From Acidobacteriota bacterium (GTDB taxonomy: Bacteria > Acidobacteriota > Terriglobia > Terriglobales > Acidobacteriaceae): a stretch of DNA of 10,398 bases. The DNA lies in assembly GCA_019247235.1 (NCBI GenBank), contig JAFAPG010000778.1:1-10398 (forward strand). The letters run 5' to 3'. The notes below the pieces were generated by a model. It saw nothing but the letters and a program-made list of their open reading frames with translations, was not told the origin of the DNA and made no database searches. Below, piece after piece: positions 1 through 6,937 of the stretch (the first letter of the stretch is position 1; every line of letters starts with the position of its first letter). The translations under genes and the position numbers were made by a program.

Positions 1-2668
1 GGGATGCACCTTGTACATTTTGATTGACCGTCATGCTCGGGTACTGGACCGAATTGATGCTACTCAAGCCATAGGTATAGGTTGTGTAATAGCCGTTGTA
101 CTTTGTCGCCGGCGACTGCTGCGGGCATGTCCCTGAACCGGGCAAGCTGTTGGTCAGCTCGCAGACAGAAGTCAGCCTGCCTAATCCATCATACTCAAGT
201 TGCTTCTGCTTCAAATTCTCGCCAGATACCGGTGGGCCGACTGTTTGTAAAACGTCATTATTGCTATAGGTATAGGTAATGGTACCGCCGCCACCGTCCG
301 TGGTCGTTAACGCCCGGTTCATTGCATCATATGTCTGAGTGGTTTGTGCCCCGCCACATGTTGAGGTGTAGCCCACTACACACGGCATCGAAGTGGAATA
401 CGGCCTGCCATTCGCATCATATGTGTAGGATACAGTTTGAAGTGTGGAAGAACTCGGTGATAGCAACTGTTGGTCCGTGTAAGTTCGTCCCCAACCATCC
501 TGGTACTGGAAATCGCTAACCACGGAAGTGCCCGCATTGAAAGTCATCGACCTCGCAACCATGGGAGGACTTGAGTAAGTTGGGTTGGGCTGATACGAGA
601 ATGTCGTCTGATTTCCCAATTGATCTGTCGATATTTCCGGGCGCCAGAAACCAGTATCATTATACGTAACCGCTGTTGAGTGCCCATTGGCGTCGGTAAT
701 GCTGGTTGCAACCCCGCCGATGCAATCCCATACGGTAGATGTGGACAGCCCCAGAATCGGTGGCGTCACTTGTGTAGCGAAGCTGTTTCCACACGATACA
801 GTGGAATTCCCCTGGGCGGCTGTACCATACGCATACGTTGTCACAGCGTTGTTCACATCAGCCGCTTGATAGAGGGTTCCTGTGTCGAAATAAGTATAAT
901 GCCGCGTGAGAAAACTGGTGGGCGTAACATAGGTATTAATCGTTGTGACATTACCGCGTGATCCGGTTATGTTTACATGGCTGGGGGTACCGCTTGTGGA
1001 TTGTGGGGTGGTTTCATCGTAGTTGTAGGTCGTCTTCGCCAAAATATTTGCGTTCGCATCGGTTGAGACGATGCTCGAGGGACGGTCCTGAAGGTTGTTC
1101 CCGAGGGTAGCATAGGTGATGGCGGTATCACGAATCAACGGTTGTGTCCAAGTTGTCCCCCAGTCATACTGTTTTGTTTCTGTCAGCAGGCCAGTGCTGT
1201 TATACGTTGTTTGCACGTCGTTGCTCTGGCCATCAGGGACGCGCTGGACGACGTGATCCAGTTGATTAATGGGGGCATAGACTGGGGGGGTGGAGAAGCA
1301 ATCTCCATAGTTCGCATTCCAGCAATTGAACGTCGTCTCGAGAAGCGTGCTGCTGCCTTGGAATACCTGACGCTCGATCTCGTAGAAATCACTCGTGGTT
1401 CCAGAAGAATCCTTCTGAAAGTGAAGGAGGGTTTTGTTCGAACTGGCATCGACAATCGTAGTGGTCCACGAGTTACCGCTACCCGAACGATCATACGTCC
1501 ATTGCCCACCTTGGCTGACATTTCGGGTGAAGCCGGCAGTGGTCCCGTCTGCACAGATAATTCCGTTGGCCCCGTCCTGGTAGGTGTAAAAAAGTTGGCC
1601 TCCCGTGGGCACAGTCACTGAGGCAAGGCGGGCAGTGACATGAACACCGTCGGTGTACCCTGGAGTCTGCTCATACGTTAACTTGTAAAATGACTGATCC
1701 GGTAGCGTGATTTTGTCGACCAGGTAAACGCTTGAAGAGGAGGTGTACTCCGCAATTTGTGAGCAGTTGAAAGCTGTCTTAACCGTATAAGGGGCATAGC
1801 TGACTGTGTACGTGGCTGGGCCGCCCGAAGGAGCTTGATAAGAGAGCAGCGTGTTATTTGGCGAGTTGCCGGTGACGGTTAATGCGGTTTGGCCCAAAGT
1901 ATCGGTGTACACACCCTGTGAGGCGGTGACTTGATTGCCATTGCTGTCATAAGCGAGCAGAGTGCCGATGCTTGAAGACGGATTCGAATACACTGGCGGC
2001 GTTATCTTGGCGCCGCTCCGTGTAATCATCCATGCCGAGACGGAGTCCTGATTATAATTGATATTGATGCTAAGACCGGATCCGTCATTTGATGTCACCG
2101 TTTGGGTACCCGCAGGATTGGGTCCGTTTTGTGGGCCCGTGCCATTGCAACTTGCGGAATTGAAATAAACGCCGCCGCTTGTGAACGGGTGCGAGACACC
2201 TTTCTCGTCGTGGTACACGAAGTTGCTATACTGCCATTCGGACCAATATTGGCCGGTGTTAGGGTAAGGACACTGGCCGTAAGACGTCGTCATTGAGTAT
2301 CCAATGTATGGAGTGCCGGCATTTTGCAGTCCCTGCCATCCCCAATAATCACCGACTGCACTGCTGCCAGCGCCAATCGAGGTAATAGGTTGCCAGCTCT
2401 GTGTCCCACCCGAAGCGACGGGTTGCCATATCGTGCCCTCGTACACCAGGTCGCCATAGACGAAGGGGACGCCCCGCCCGGCTTTGTGGTTTATCGGTAT
2501 GACGAAATGAACGTTTAGATTGCCCAAATTGATGACGTCGAAGGGGCCACCACCGAAACTCCCGAAGAGTGGGGTACCGAACGATGGTTGTTGGCCCAAC
2601 GACACTTCCGTGAATCCCGCGGTCAGAATTAGCAGTATGCCCAGTGTATGAAAAGCAGTGCGTCTCAT
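1..2668 (-). CDS. Secreted RHS/YD-repeat protein, 3' end cut by window edge
   Basis: An uninterrupted reading frame of 889 codons starts at 2668 and leaves the window at its left edge. The N-terminus is a Sec signal peptide (MRRTAFHTLGILLILTAGF, then a polar stretch ending near GQQ). Residues about 30-70 (GNLNVHFVIPI, KAGRGVPF) match the N-terminal pattern I associate with acidobacterial RHS proteins. A serine/threonine/glycine-rich beta region follows, then YD-type repeats toward the visible end: TYDANGRP near residue 746, TYDAMNRALTTTD near 778, LEYDGLGRL near 822. Such repeats form a beta-strand shell; in several families it encloses a toxic C-terminal domain. That domain would lie outside the window, so toxin versus structural role cannot be decided. 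An ATG also exists at 2671, but GGAGG is only 2 nt from it and 5 nt from the ATG at 2668, so 2668 is preferred. It lies directly downstream of the secreted-protein gene at 2687-3460, probably in one transcript. Confidence 0.88.
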   Translation of the reverse strand, partial: MRRTAFHTLGILLILTAGFTEVSLGQQPSFGTPLFGSFGGGPFDVINLGNLNVHFVIPINHKAGRGVPFVYGDLVYEGTIWQPVASGGTQSWQPITSIGAGSSAVGDYWGWQGLQNAGTPYIGYSMTTSYGQCPYPNTGQYWSEWQYSNFVYHDEKGVSHPFTSGGVYFNSASCNGTGPQNGPNPAGTQTVTSNDGSGLSININYNQDSVSAWMITRSGAKITPPVYSNPSSSIGTLLAYDSNGNQVTASQGVYTDTLGQTALTVTGNSPNNTLLSYQAPSGGPATYTVSYAPYTVKTAFNCSQIAEYTSSSSVYLVDKITLPDQSFYKLTYEQTPGYTDGVHVTARLASVTVPTGGQLFYTYQDGANGIICADGTTAGFTRNVSQGGQWTYDRSGSGNSWTTTIVDASSNKTLLHFQKDSSGTTSDFYEIERQVFQGSSTLLETTFNCWNANYGDCFSTPPVYAPINQLDHVVQRVPDGQSNDVQTTYNSTGLLTETKQYDWGTTWTQPLIRDTAITYATLGNNLQDRPSSIVSTDANANILAKTTYNYDETTPQSTSGTPSHVNITGSRGNVTTINTYVTPTSFLTRHYTYFDTGTLYQAADVNNAVTTYAYGTAAQGNSTVSCGNSFATQVTPPILGLSTSTVWDCIGGVATSITDANGHSTAVTYNDTGFWRPEISTDQLGNQTTFSYQPNPTYSSPPMVARSMTFNAGTSVVSDFQYQDGWGRTYTDQQLLSPSSSTLQTVSYTYDANGRPYSTSMPCVVGYTSTCGGAQTTQTYDAMNRALTTTDGGGGTITYTYSNNDVLQTVGPPVSGENLKQKQLEYDGLGRLTSVCELTNSLPGSGTCPQQSPATKYNGYYTTYTYGLSSINSVQYPSMTVNQNVQGAS

Positions 2669-2672
2669 CATA

Positions 2673-2680
2673 TCCTCCCC
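2673..2680 (-). promoter_or_regulatory. Shine-Dalgarno of the RHS gene
   Basis: On the minus strand GGGGAGGA precedes two adjacent ATG codons (2671 and 2668). The GGAGG core is 2 nt from the first and 5 nt from the second, which favours initiation at 2668. It sits in the short gap between the stop codon of the upstream secreted-protein gene and the RHS start, supporting co-transcription with independent initiation. Confidence 0.7.
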
Positions 2681-2686
2681 GAGTTC

Positions 2687-3460
2687 TTACGGAAGAACGA
2701 ACAAATTGTCCGGCAACCCCGCATTAAAGCTGGCCTTGGTGACGGTCACGTCCAATACCACGCCCCCATTGAAGATCTGCTGAAAATGAAAGGGCACCAA
2801 GACGCCGCTAACCGGTTGATAGTTGGAATAGCGTATCTCGTTGGAAATGCTCGTGTTCACATCGTTGTCTGCGTGAACGCTAAAGCTCGTCGCCGAAGGG
2901 AGGAAGGACACAGGATCGAGATAGAGGTCGACGGTGCTGATGCGTTGTAGCGTGGCAGAAGCGGAAGGCAGCGTTTGGTACACCTGCAAGTGTTGAGTGC
3001 TGAGTCCCGCGTGCTGCTCTTGGCCTACGTACTTAAACATGAAATTAGGACTGGCGGTCTGGCTAAGCGAAGAAAATGCGGGGAAGAACCACACTGCGTC
3101 TGTCCAGGTATTGTGCTGCGCATGAGGGAACGCCTTGCCGCCGTTCTTTTGCCATGCGCCGGTTGGTACTCCGTTCGTCAACGTGCGAGCGTCAGTCCTG
3201 GTTCCACCGCTCAAATGAATATCAACACGACTCTTGGACGGCCCCTTAGCTCGAAAGATGGCGGTACCGGTGTCCTTATCCGAGCCCAGTATTGAAATGA
3301 CATCGGCATTCAGAGTGACGTCGTTCACCGTCGCGCCGCCGGTGAGGGCAGTAATGGCCTGCTGCGCCAGACTGATAGCCAGAGCATCGCTGGTTTGATT
3401 TTGCAGAGTAGCCCCGAAGGAGGACATCACAAGCACACAGTAAACTCCTAAAAGACGCAT
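2687..3460 (-). CDS. Secreted protein of unknown function preceding the RHS gene
   Basis: 257 aa if started at the second ATG (3460); an ATG at 3466 adds two residues but touches the GGGAGAG ribosome-binding sequence, whereas 3460 lies about 6 nt from it. The N-terminus MRLLGVYCVLVMSSFGATL is a typical Sec signal peptide. The mature part begins with a helix-like stretch (ALAISLAQQAITALTGG), then alternating polar and hydrophobic beta-strand sequence with no cysteines and no metal or catalytic motif I can name. Phrases such as TVDLYLDPVSFLPSA and a late PVSGVLVPFHFQQ resemble the curved beta-sheet of LolA/LolB-like or outer-membrane lipoprotein-sorting folds, but this is a weak impression. The stop codon is 18 nt before the RHS start. 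My recollection is that similar short secreted proteins precede RHS genes in Acidobacteriota. The function is unknown; a chaperone, cofactor or immunity role for the RHS product is inference only. Confidence 0.82.
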   Translation of the reverse strand: MRLLGVYCVLVMSSFGATLQNQTSDALAISLAQQAITALTGGATVNDVTLNADVISILGSDKDTGTAIFRAKGPSKSRVDIHLSGGTRTDARTLTNGVPTGAWQKNGGKAFPHAQHNTWTDAVWFFPAFSSLSQTASPNFMFKYVGQEQHAGLSTQHLQVYQTLPSASATLQRISTVDLYLDPVSFLPSATSFSVHADNDVNTSISNEIRYSNYQPVSGVLVPFHFQQIFNGGVVLDVTVTKASFNAGLPDNLFVLP

Positions 3461-3597
3461 ATGCATCTCTCCCGATTACTACTTGTGTACAGAAAACGCT
3501 TTACAGATGGCCCGGAGACTGCTAGCCCGCGAAGGAAAGAATCAACGCGTGCTCAGCGGATGCGGAATGGAATCACGGCAGAGTGTTTGTGTCAAGA

Positions 3598-3628
3598 ATA
3601 TTATTCTGAATCGGTTAAACACACGCAA
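3598..3628 (-). promoter_or_regulatory. Weak candidate promoter for the secreted-protein/RHS unit
   Basis: On the minus strand TTGCGT (3628-3623) is followed after 19 nt by TAATAT (3603-3598), about 140 nt upstream of the secreted-protein start. The -10 is good but the spacing is long. Perfect TTGACA hexamers nearby (3595-3590 and 3660-3655) lack a convincing partner. The surrounding AT-rich stretch makes this the likeliest promoter zone, but the exact site is uncertain. Confidence 0.2.
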
Positions 3629-3739
3629 GAAAAACCGCAAAGAATAACACAGCTTGTCAAGCAGCGACAATAAATCTGTCGTCTGTTCTAGATACAGAAC
3701 AAAACTTAGCGTCGGCGCAAGTGTTTGCACAGACCACCA

Positions 3740-3962
3740 GTCCCCTACGGATACCGTGAATACTTGCGCGCCATAGCGCTGAAGCGTTCTGGACATTAAC
3801 TATTTCGCGGAGTGAGAGCTTGCTGGCAAAGCTCCTAACGTGATGGAAAATGTCTCCGCGGGCGAGCTGCTCTACGGCCTCTTTCAGGTTCTGGTCTGTC
3901 TGGCGCAGAGTTTCTCCCGGGTTAGGGCTACCCGCGCCGGGGTCCACAGACTGGTGCCGCAA
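3740..3962 (-). pseudogene. Probable remnant of a MobF/TrwC-type conjugative relaxase (helicase domain)
   Basis: A short minus-strand frame (open 3657-3962) reads RHQSVDPG near its start and then LRQTDQNLKEAVEQLARGD, followed by LREIVNVQNASAL. This resembles the helicase half of MobF relaxases, where a GDxRQHQxVDAG motif (SF1 helicase motif III region) is followed by a RQxDPxLKxAVExLARG stretch and a GRVxEIxDxxxR stretch. Here the segment between the first two is about ten residues too short, and sequence on either side is unrecognisable, so it can only be a decayed fragment. A full relaxase would be around 900 aa. It lies beside the IS66 left end, consistent with past presence of a conjugative element. 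The identification is from memory of family patterns; a chance resemblance or a different AAA/helicase relic is possible. Confidence 0.4.
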
Positions 3963-4118
3963 TCTAATGCTCCGGACCTCACTTGGCTCCGCGGTCTATG
4001 TCGCCCCTCTTCCTGGGCCCATTCCGCCTTACTCGTGTCGGCGTCGTTGATGGAAGGCGAGTGTAGCCCACGAAACGTAACCGTACGGTGCCGACCGTGT
4101 TGACAAGCGCTCCGGTTC

Positions 4119-4131
4119 GTAAGTGTCCACT
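4119..4131 (+). repeat. IS66 terminal inverted repeat, end distal to tnpA
   Basis: GTAAGTGTCCACT matches the opposite end at 10 of 13 positions. This end also carries a local palindrome, TAAGTG-TC-CACTTA (4120-4133), and a further CACTTA at 4146-4151, just beyond the stop codon of the fourth gene. Confidence 0.7.
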
Positions 4132-4148
4132 TAAAATTGAATGGGCAC

Positions 4149-4436
4149 TTATTTTGGAATGTGTCTCGCGTTCACTTCGTCCACGCGGACCCCTTCAAGT
4201 CGAGCTTTGGCGATCGCCAGATCCAGTCGATTGACCAGCTCAGCGACAGTTTCTCCATCACGGCGAACGAGCATGGCCACAGTCTGACGACCGTCGTGGG
4301 CGACCGCCACACACCCGGCAGGACGAATGACGCCGAATGTGATTTGGCCATGCTGGATGAGTTCTTCGATGTTGGGCAGAGGCTCGTCTAGGCTGCGGGT
4401 CGGATAGCGCACGATTGGTTTGCGGCGAGATTCCAC
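4149..4436 (-). CDS. Small accessory protein of the IS66 element (fourth gene)
   Basis: 95 aa, starting with GTG at 4436 and overlapping the 3' end of tnpC by 49 nt. GAGGAG lies 8 nt upstream of the GTG, inside tnpC, so translation is probably coupled to tnpC. The stop TAA lies only 30 nt from the IS end, so the gene belongs to the element. The protein has no signal peptide or membrane segment. It begins with a basic stretch (ESRRKPIVRYP), continues with LPNIEELIQHGQITFG, then a predicted beta-beta-alpha section containing VAHDGRQTVAMLVRRDGETV and a charged helix (ELVNRLDLAIAKARLEG). I cannot assign a function. Canonical IS66 has three genes; extra small genes are known in some members. Possible roles are modulating transposase or a passenger function, both inference. 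It is not a shadow: the frame is clean, has a ribosome-binding site, and extends about 240 nt beyond tnpC. Confidence 0.65.
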   Translation of the reverse strand: MESRRKPIVRYPTRSLDEPLPNIEELIQHGQITFGVIRPAGCVAVAHDGRQTVAMLVRRDGETVAELVNRLDLAIAKARLEGVRVDEVNARHIPK

Positions 4437-6004
4437 GGTAGGAGCTCCTCAATTCTCCGAATAGGATGATCGGCTATGCGCGTAAGCACTTCACGCAGAT
4501 AGCTTTCTGGATCGAGCCCATTCAGTTTAGCCGAACCGATCAGGCTATACAGGGCGGCGGCCCGCTCGCCCCCTCGATCGGAACCAGCAAACAAATAGTT
4601 TTTGCGACCCACTGCAACCGCGCGCAATGCGCGTTCAGCCGCATTGTTGTCGATCTCGAGATGACCATCGTCGCAGTAACGTATCAGCGCGTTCCAACGT
4701 GACAGTGCGTAGCGAATCACCACCGTGGTATCCGACTTGCGCGAAAGTTTTGACAGCGTTTCCTCGAACCACTGCCGCAAGCAATCAAGCAGAGGCTTGG
4801 CTCGTGCTTGCCGAACCTGCCGCCGTTCGTCTGGCGGCCGGCCACGAATCTCTTTCTCAATGGCGTAGAGTTCCCCGATTCGCTTCAAAGCCTCTGCTGC
4901 CAATGGCAATCCGTGGGCTTGTTGCAAGTCATACCACTTCCTGCGCACGTGAGCCCAGCAGCAGGCTTCTTGGATGCGACCATCTTCGTACAGCTGTTGG
5001 AAACCGGCGTAGGCATCAGCTTGCAAGGTGCCGCGAAACTCCCGCAGGTGACGCTCTGGATGCTCGCCCTTTCGATCCGGCGAGTAGGCAAACCAGACCG
5101 CCGGGGCGGCAGGATTGCCCGCGGGACGATCATCGCGAACATAGGTCCACAGACGCCCCTTCTTGGTCTTCCCCGTACCCGGAGCGAGTACCGGGACGGG
5201 CGTTTCATCGGCGTGCAACTTTCCTGGAGCCATCACATAGGTTCGTAGTGCTTCAACCAGGGGAGCGAACAGATAGGTGCTGCCAGCCACCCAATCGGCC
5301 AATGTCGAGCGCTCTAAGTCCACATACTGGCGAGCATAGATCTCCGACTGACGATACAACGGTAGGTGATCCGCATACTTTGACACCAAGACGTGCGCTA
5401 AGAGCCCTGGCCCAGCTATGCCGCGCTCAATGGGGCGGCTGGGTGCTGCAGCTTGGACGATCCGTTCACAAGCTGTGCAGCTTAGTTTCGAACGCACGTA
5501 CCGAATGACCAAGAAGCTCGCGGGCACATACTCCAGCATCTCCGAGATATCTTCCCCCAGCTTCGTTAGCTTGCCCCCGCAATCCGGGCATGCTGTATGC
5601 GGCGGTTCCAACTTGCGCGTTTGCCGTGGTAAATGAGCCGGTAGTGGACGCCGTGCAGGCCTGGCAGAAGCAGCACCCGCTTGCGAAGGTCGCGACGGTT
5701 CTTTCGGGACCTGTATGGCGTTGGACTGCAGCTCTTCCAGCCGCAACTCGAGCTGCTCGATCTGCTGTCCCAGCTTTTCTGACTTGCGTCCAAACTGCAT
5801 ACGGTGCAGCTGGGCGATCAGCAACTTCAAATGTTCGATCTCACTCTCCCGTGATCGCAACTGTTCTTCGGTAGCCGTCAGCTGCTCTTCCGTGGCTGTC
5901 AGTCGGTTTTGGGTGGTAACCAAGTGCTGGTTTTGCGTAACGATCAACGTTCTGAGTGCTGCCGCGTCGAGAAGGTTTAGATCGGGAAGCGCGGCCTGCG
6001 ACAT
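4388..6004 (-). CDS. tnpC: IS66 family transposase TnpC (DDE)
   Basis: 538 aa from ATG 6004 (MSQAALPDLN), close to the usual 510-550 aa. The enzyme performs strand cleavage and transfer during IS66 transposition. The frame stays open to 6124 upstream, overlapping tnpB, but those 40 residues are unlike the family. Order: an N-terminal coiled coil/leucine zipper (about residues 20-95, with a duplicated TATEEQL heptad), then FGRKSEKL; a zinc-finger-like pair CPDC (139-142) and CTAC (176-179); the DDE domain with first Asp in HADETP (D266), second Asp in QADAYAGF (D330), and Glu in DNNAAERAL (E457). The C-terminal segment (YSLIGSAKLNGLDPESYL) is also typical. All catalytic residues are present. 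No good Shine-Dalgarno precedes ATG 6004, so it may depend on coupling to tnpB, which ends 74 nt upstream. Confidence 0.95.
   Translation of the reverse strand: MSQAALPDLNLLDAAALRTLIVTQNQHLVTTQNRLTATEEQLTATEEQLRSRESEIEHLKLLIAQLHRMQFGRKSEKLGQQIEQLELRLEELQSNAIQVPKEPSRPSQAGAASARPARRPLPAHLPRQTRKLEPPHTACPDCGGKLTKLGEDISEMLEYVPASFLVIRYVRSKLSCTACERIVQAAAPSRPIERGIAGPGLLAHVLVSKYADHLPLYRQSEIYARQYVDLERSTLADWVAGSTYLFAPLVEALRTYVMAPGKLHADETPVPVLAPGTGKTKKGRLWTYVRDDRPAGNPAAPAVWFAYSPDRKGEHPERHLREFRGTLQADAYAGFQQLYEDGRIQEACCWAHVRRKWYDLQQAHGLPLAAEALKRIGELYAIEKEIRGRPPDERRQVRQARAKPLLDCLRQWFEETLSKLSRKSDTTVVIRYALSRWNALIRYCDDGHLEIDNNAAERALRAVAVGRKNYLFAGSDRGGERAAALYSLIGSAKLNGLDPESYLREVLTRIADHPIRRIEELLPWNLAANQSCAIRPAA
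5861..5902 (-). repeat. 21-bp tandem repeat encoding a duplicated heptad in TnpC
   Basis: Two adjacent 21-bp units (5861-5881 and 5882-5902) differ at four positions, all synonymous, and both encode LTATEEQ. They add one heptad to the TnpC coiled coil. Confidence 0.8.
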
Positions 6005-6078
6005 GTGCGCAGTATGGCATGAACTCTCATTGCTCACATCCCACACCGCGAAAAAAAATGTGAAAAAGAATCTCGACT

Positions 6079-6426
6079 CTAAACCGTGGCGTGTGGATCC
6101 CAGGTGCGATCGGGTCTTCGCCAATCAATGCCCTCTAACAGCATCGCTAACTGTGCGGGCGTCAGGGTTACCGTGCCACTGCTGGCTTGAGGCCATACAA
6201 ATCTTCCTCTATCTAATCGCTTCGCTAGTAAACAAAGCCCATTGCCATCGAACCACAACAATTTAATCAAATCACCACGACGCCCACGAAAAACAAACAC
6301 CTGACCTGACATGGGGCTCTGTTCCAACTTGGTTTGCACCAAAGCGCTCAACCCCATGAAGCCGCGGCGCAGATCGGTCACACCGGCAGCGATCCAGATG
6401 CGCGTGTTGGCTGGCAGCGAAATCAT
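6079..6426 (-). CDS. tnpB: IS66 Orf2-type protein TnpB
   Basis: 115 aa from ATG 6426, which overlaps the tnpA stop as ATGA, the arrangement expected for translational coupling in IS66; a GTG at 6438 would add four residues and is less likely. The protein shows the full IS66 TnpB signature: ISLPANTRIWIAAGVTDLRRGF at the N-terminus (first part MISLPANTRIWIA), then VFVFRGRRGDLIKLLWFDGNG, an AKRLDRGRF stretch with WPQ after it, and LAMLLEGIDWRRP at the end. Length is normal (115-120 aa). TnpB is required for efficient transposition of IS66 elements, though its biochemical role is unclear. It is unrelated to the RNA-guided nuclease TnpB of IS200/IS605. The frame is intact. Confidence 0.93.
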   Translation of the reverse strand: MISLPANTRIWIAAGVTDLRRGFMGLSALVQTKLEQSPMSGQVFVFRGRRGDLIKLLWFDGNGLCLLAKRLDRGRFVWPQASSGTVTLTPAQLAMLLEGIDWRRPDRTWDPHATV

Positions 6427-6836
6427 CGGCACAAACACTCCAACAACACGCGCACCATAGCGGGATCGGCGTTCCCTTCGATCCGCACGTGCGCATGGGG
6501 CAGTTCGATGTGAATCTTCCCCGGCAAGATTGGACTGGATGAAGATTGCTCACCGGTTGAAGTAGCTGCTGGCAAACTTTCGGTCGTTAGCCTAACCGGC
6601 AACAGCTTTGCAGCCTGGCTCGAACCTAGGCGGCCTTTTTGATATAGCTTGCGCCAGTAGAAAACTTGGTTGGCGTTTACTCCATGTGCACGCGCTACCC
6701 GTGCTACCGATGTCCCGCCTACCAACGTCTCCTCGACAATCCGTCGCTTGTCGGCAATGGTCCAGCGCTGTCGCTCAAGAACTCCGCTTGTCTGAGTTGT
6801 TAGGTATGCAGTTGCTTGCGTGGACGTTTCCATCAT
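6423..6836 (-). CDS. tnpA: IS66 Orf1-type helix-turn-helix protein TnpA
   Basis: 137 aa from ATG 6836 (a second ATG follows directly at 6833). Residues about 22-70 form a helix-turn-helix of the IS3/IS66 OrfA kind: RQRWTIADKRRIVEETL, then GTSVARVARAHGVNANQVFYW, with RKLYQKGRL following. The C-terminal half holds a proline/serine-rich linker and an IHIELPHAHVRIEG beta-stretch typical of IS66 TnpA. It is thought to bind DNA and to be needed with TnpB for efficient transposition. The stop overlaps the tnpB start by the ATGA junction. A G-rich CTGGGGGC stretch immediately upstream of the ATG may serve as ribosome-binding site. Its promoter must lie in 6837-6926, where no clear -35/-10 pair is visible. 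Confidence 0.92.
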   Translation of the reverse strand: MMETSTQATAYLTTQTSGVLERQRWTIADKRRIVEETLVGGTSVARVARAHGVNANQVFYWRKLYQKGRLGSSQAAKLLPVRLTTESLPAATSTGEQSSSSPILPGKIHIELPHAHVRIEGNADPAMVRVLLECLCR

Positions 6837-6913
6837 GCCCCCAGGGACCCGTGGCTTGGGCCCACTGCTTCCTGAGCATGACTTTTAATTAAGAACCTGT
6901 CCAGGCGGCCAGC

Positions 6914-6926
6914 AGCGTACGCTTAC
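6914..6926 (-). repeat. IS66 terminal inverted repeat, end proximal to tnpA
   Basis: Read on the minus strand from 6926 the sequence is GTAAGCGTACGCT, with the GTAAGCG opening common in IS66 elements. The similarity to the other end falls away after 13 bases. Confidence 0.7.
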
Positions 6927-6937
6927 CACGAAACTAC

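Larger units (their letters stand above)
3461..4118. other. Region without an intact gene between the RHS unit and the IS66 element
   Basis: No reading frame here looks like an intact gene on either strand. The part next to the secreted-protein gene (3461 to about 3640) is AT-richer and is the expected place for the promoter of the RHS unit; a TTGACA occurs on the minus strand at 3590-3595 and again at 3655-3660, each without a good -10 at 16-18 nt. A small dyad GTTCT-N6-AGAAC lies at 3685-3700. Positions 3740-3962 hold a probable relaxase remnant, listed separately. I checked all three minus-strand frames of 3963-4118 and found nothing recognisable. Confidence 0.6.
4119..6926 (-). mobile_element. 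IS66-family insertion sequence, about 2.8 kb, structurally complete
   Basis: The element contains the diagnostic IS66 triad tnpA-tnpB-tnpC in that order on the minus strand, plus a fourth small gene after tnpC. The ends were set by terminal sequences starting GTAAG, as usual for the family: GTAAGTGTCCACT reading inward from 4119, and GTAAGCGTACGCT reading inward from 6926 on the minus strand (10 of 13 identical). IS66 elements normally generate an 8-bp target duplication, but the flanking 8-mers TCCGGTTC (4111-4118) and CACGAAAC (6927-6934) do not match. All four reading frames are open, so it may be functional or recently acquired. Confidence 0.9.

Noticed and set aside
1142..1621. 159-codon plus-strand frame and a 123-codon minus frame in another phase
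   Set aside because: Both sit inside the continuous RHS frame and show no domain signature; they are shadows of it.
2648..3295. Two plus-strand frames opposite the secreted-protein gene
   Set aside because: The minus-strand gene has a signal peptide, ribosome-binding site and operon spacing; the plus frames have none.
3685..3700. GTTCT-N6-AGAAC dyad as a LexA-type operator
   Set aside because: Orientation and spacing do not match the known GAAC-N4-GTTC or GTTC-N7-GTTC forms, and it overlaps the decayed region; no partner gene supports it.
3542..3796. 84-codon minus-strand frame rich in Leu/Phe, possible small membrane protein
   Set aside because: It overlaps the relaxase-like frame, has no ribosome-binding site I can see, and its hydrophobicity comes from the AT-rich promoter zone.
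4627..5508. 293-codon open frame on the plus strand
   Set aside because: It lies wholly antisense to tnpC, whose IS66 motifs are unmistakable; the plus translation is Arg/Pro/Ser-rich with no recognisable domain.
6079..6426. TnpB as an RNA-guided nuclease with an omega RNA
   Set aside because: IS66 TnpB shares only the name with the IS200/IS605 nuclease; at 115 aa it has no RuvC domain.
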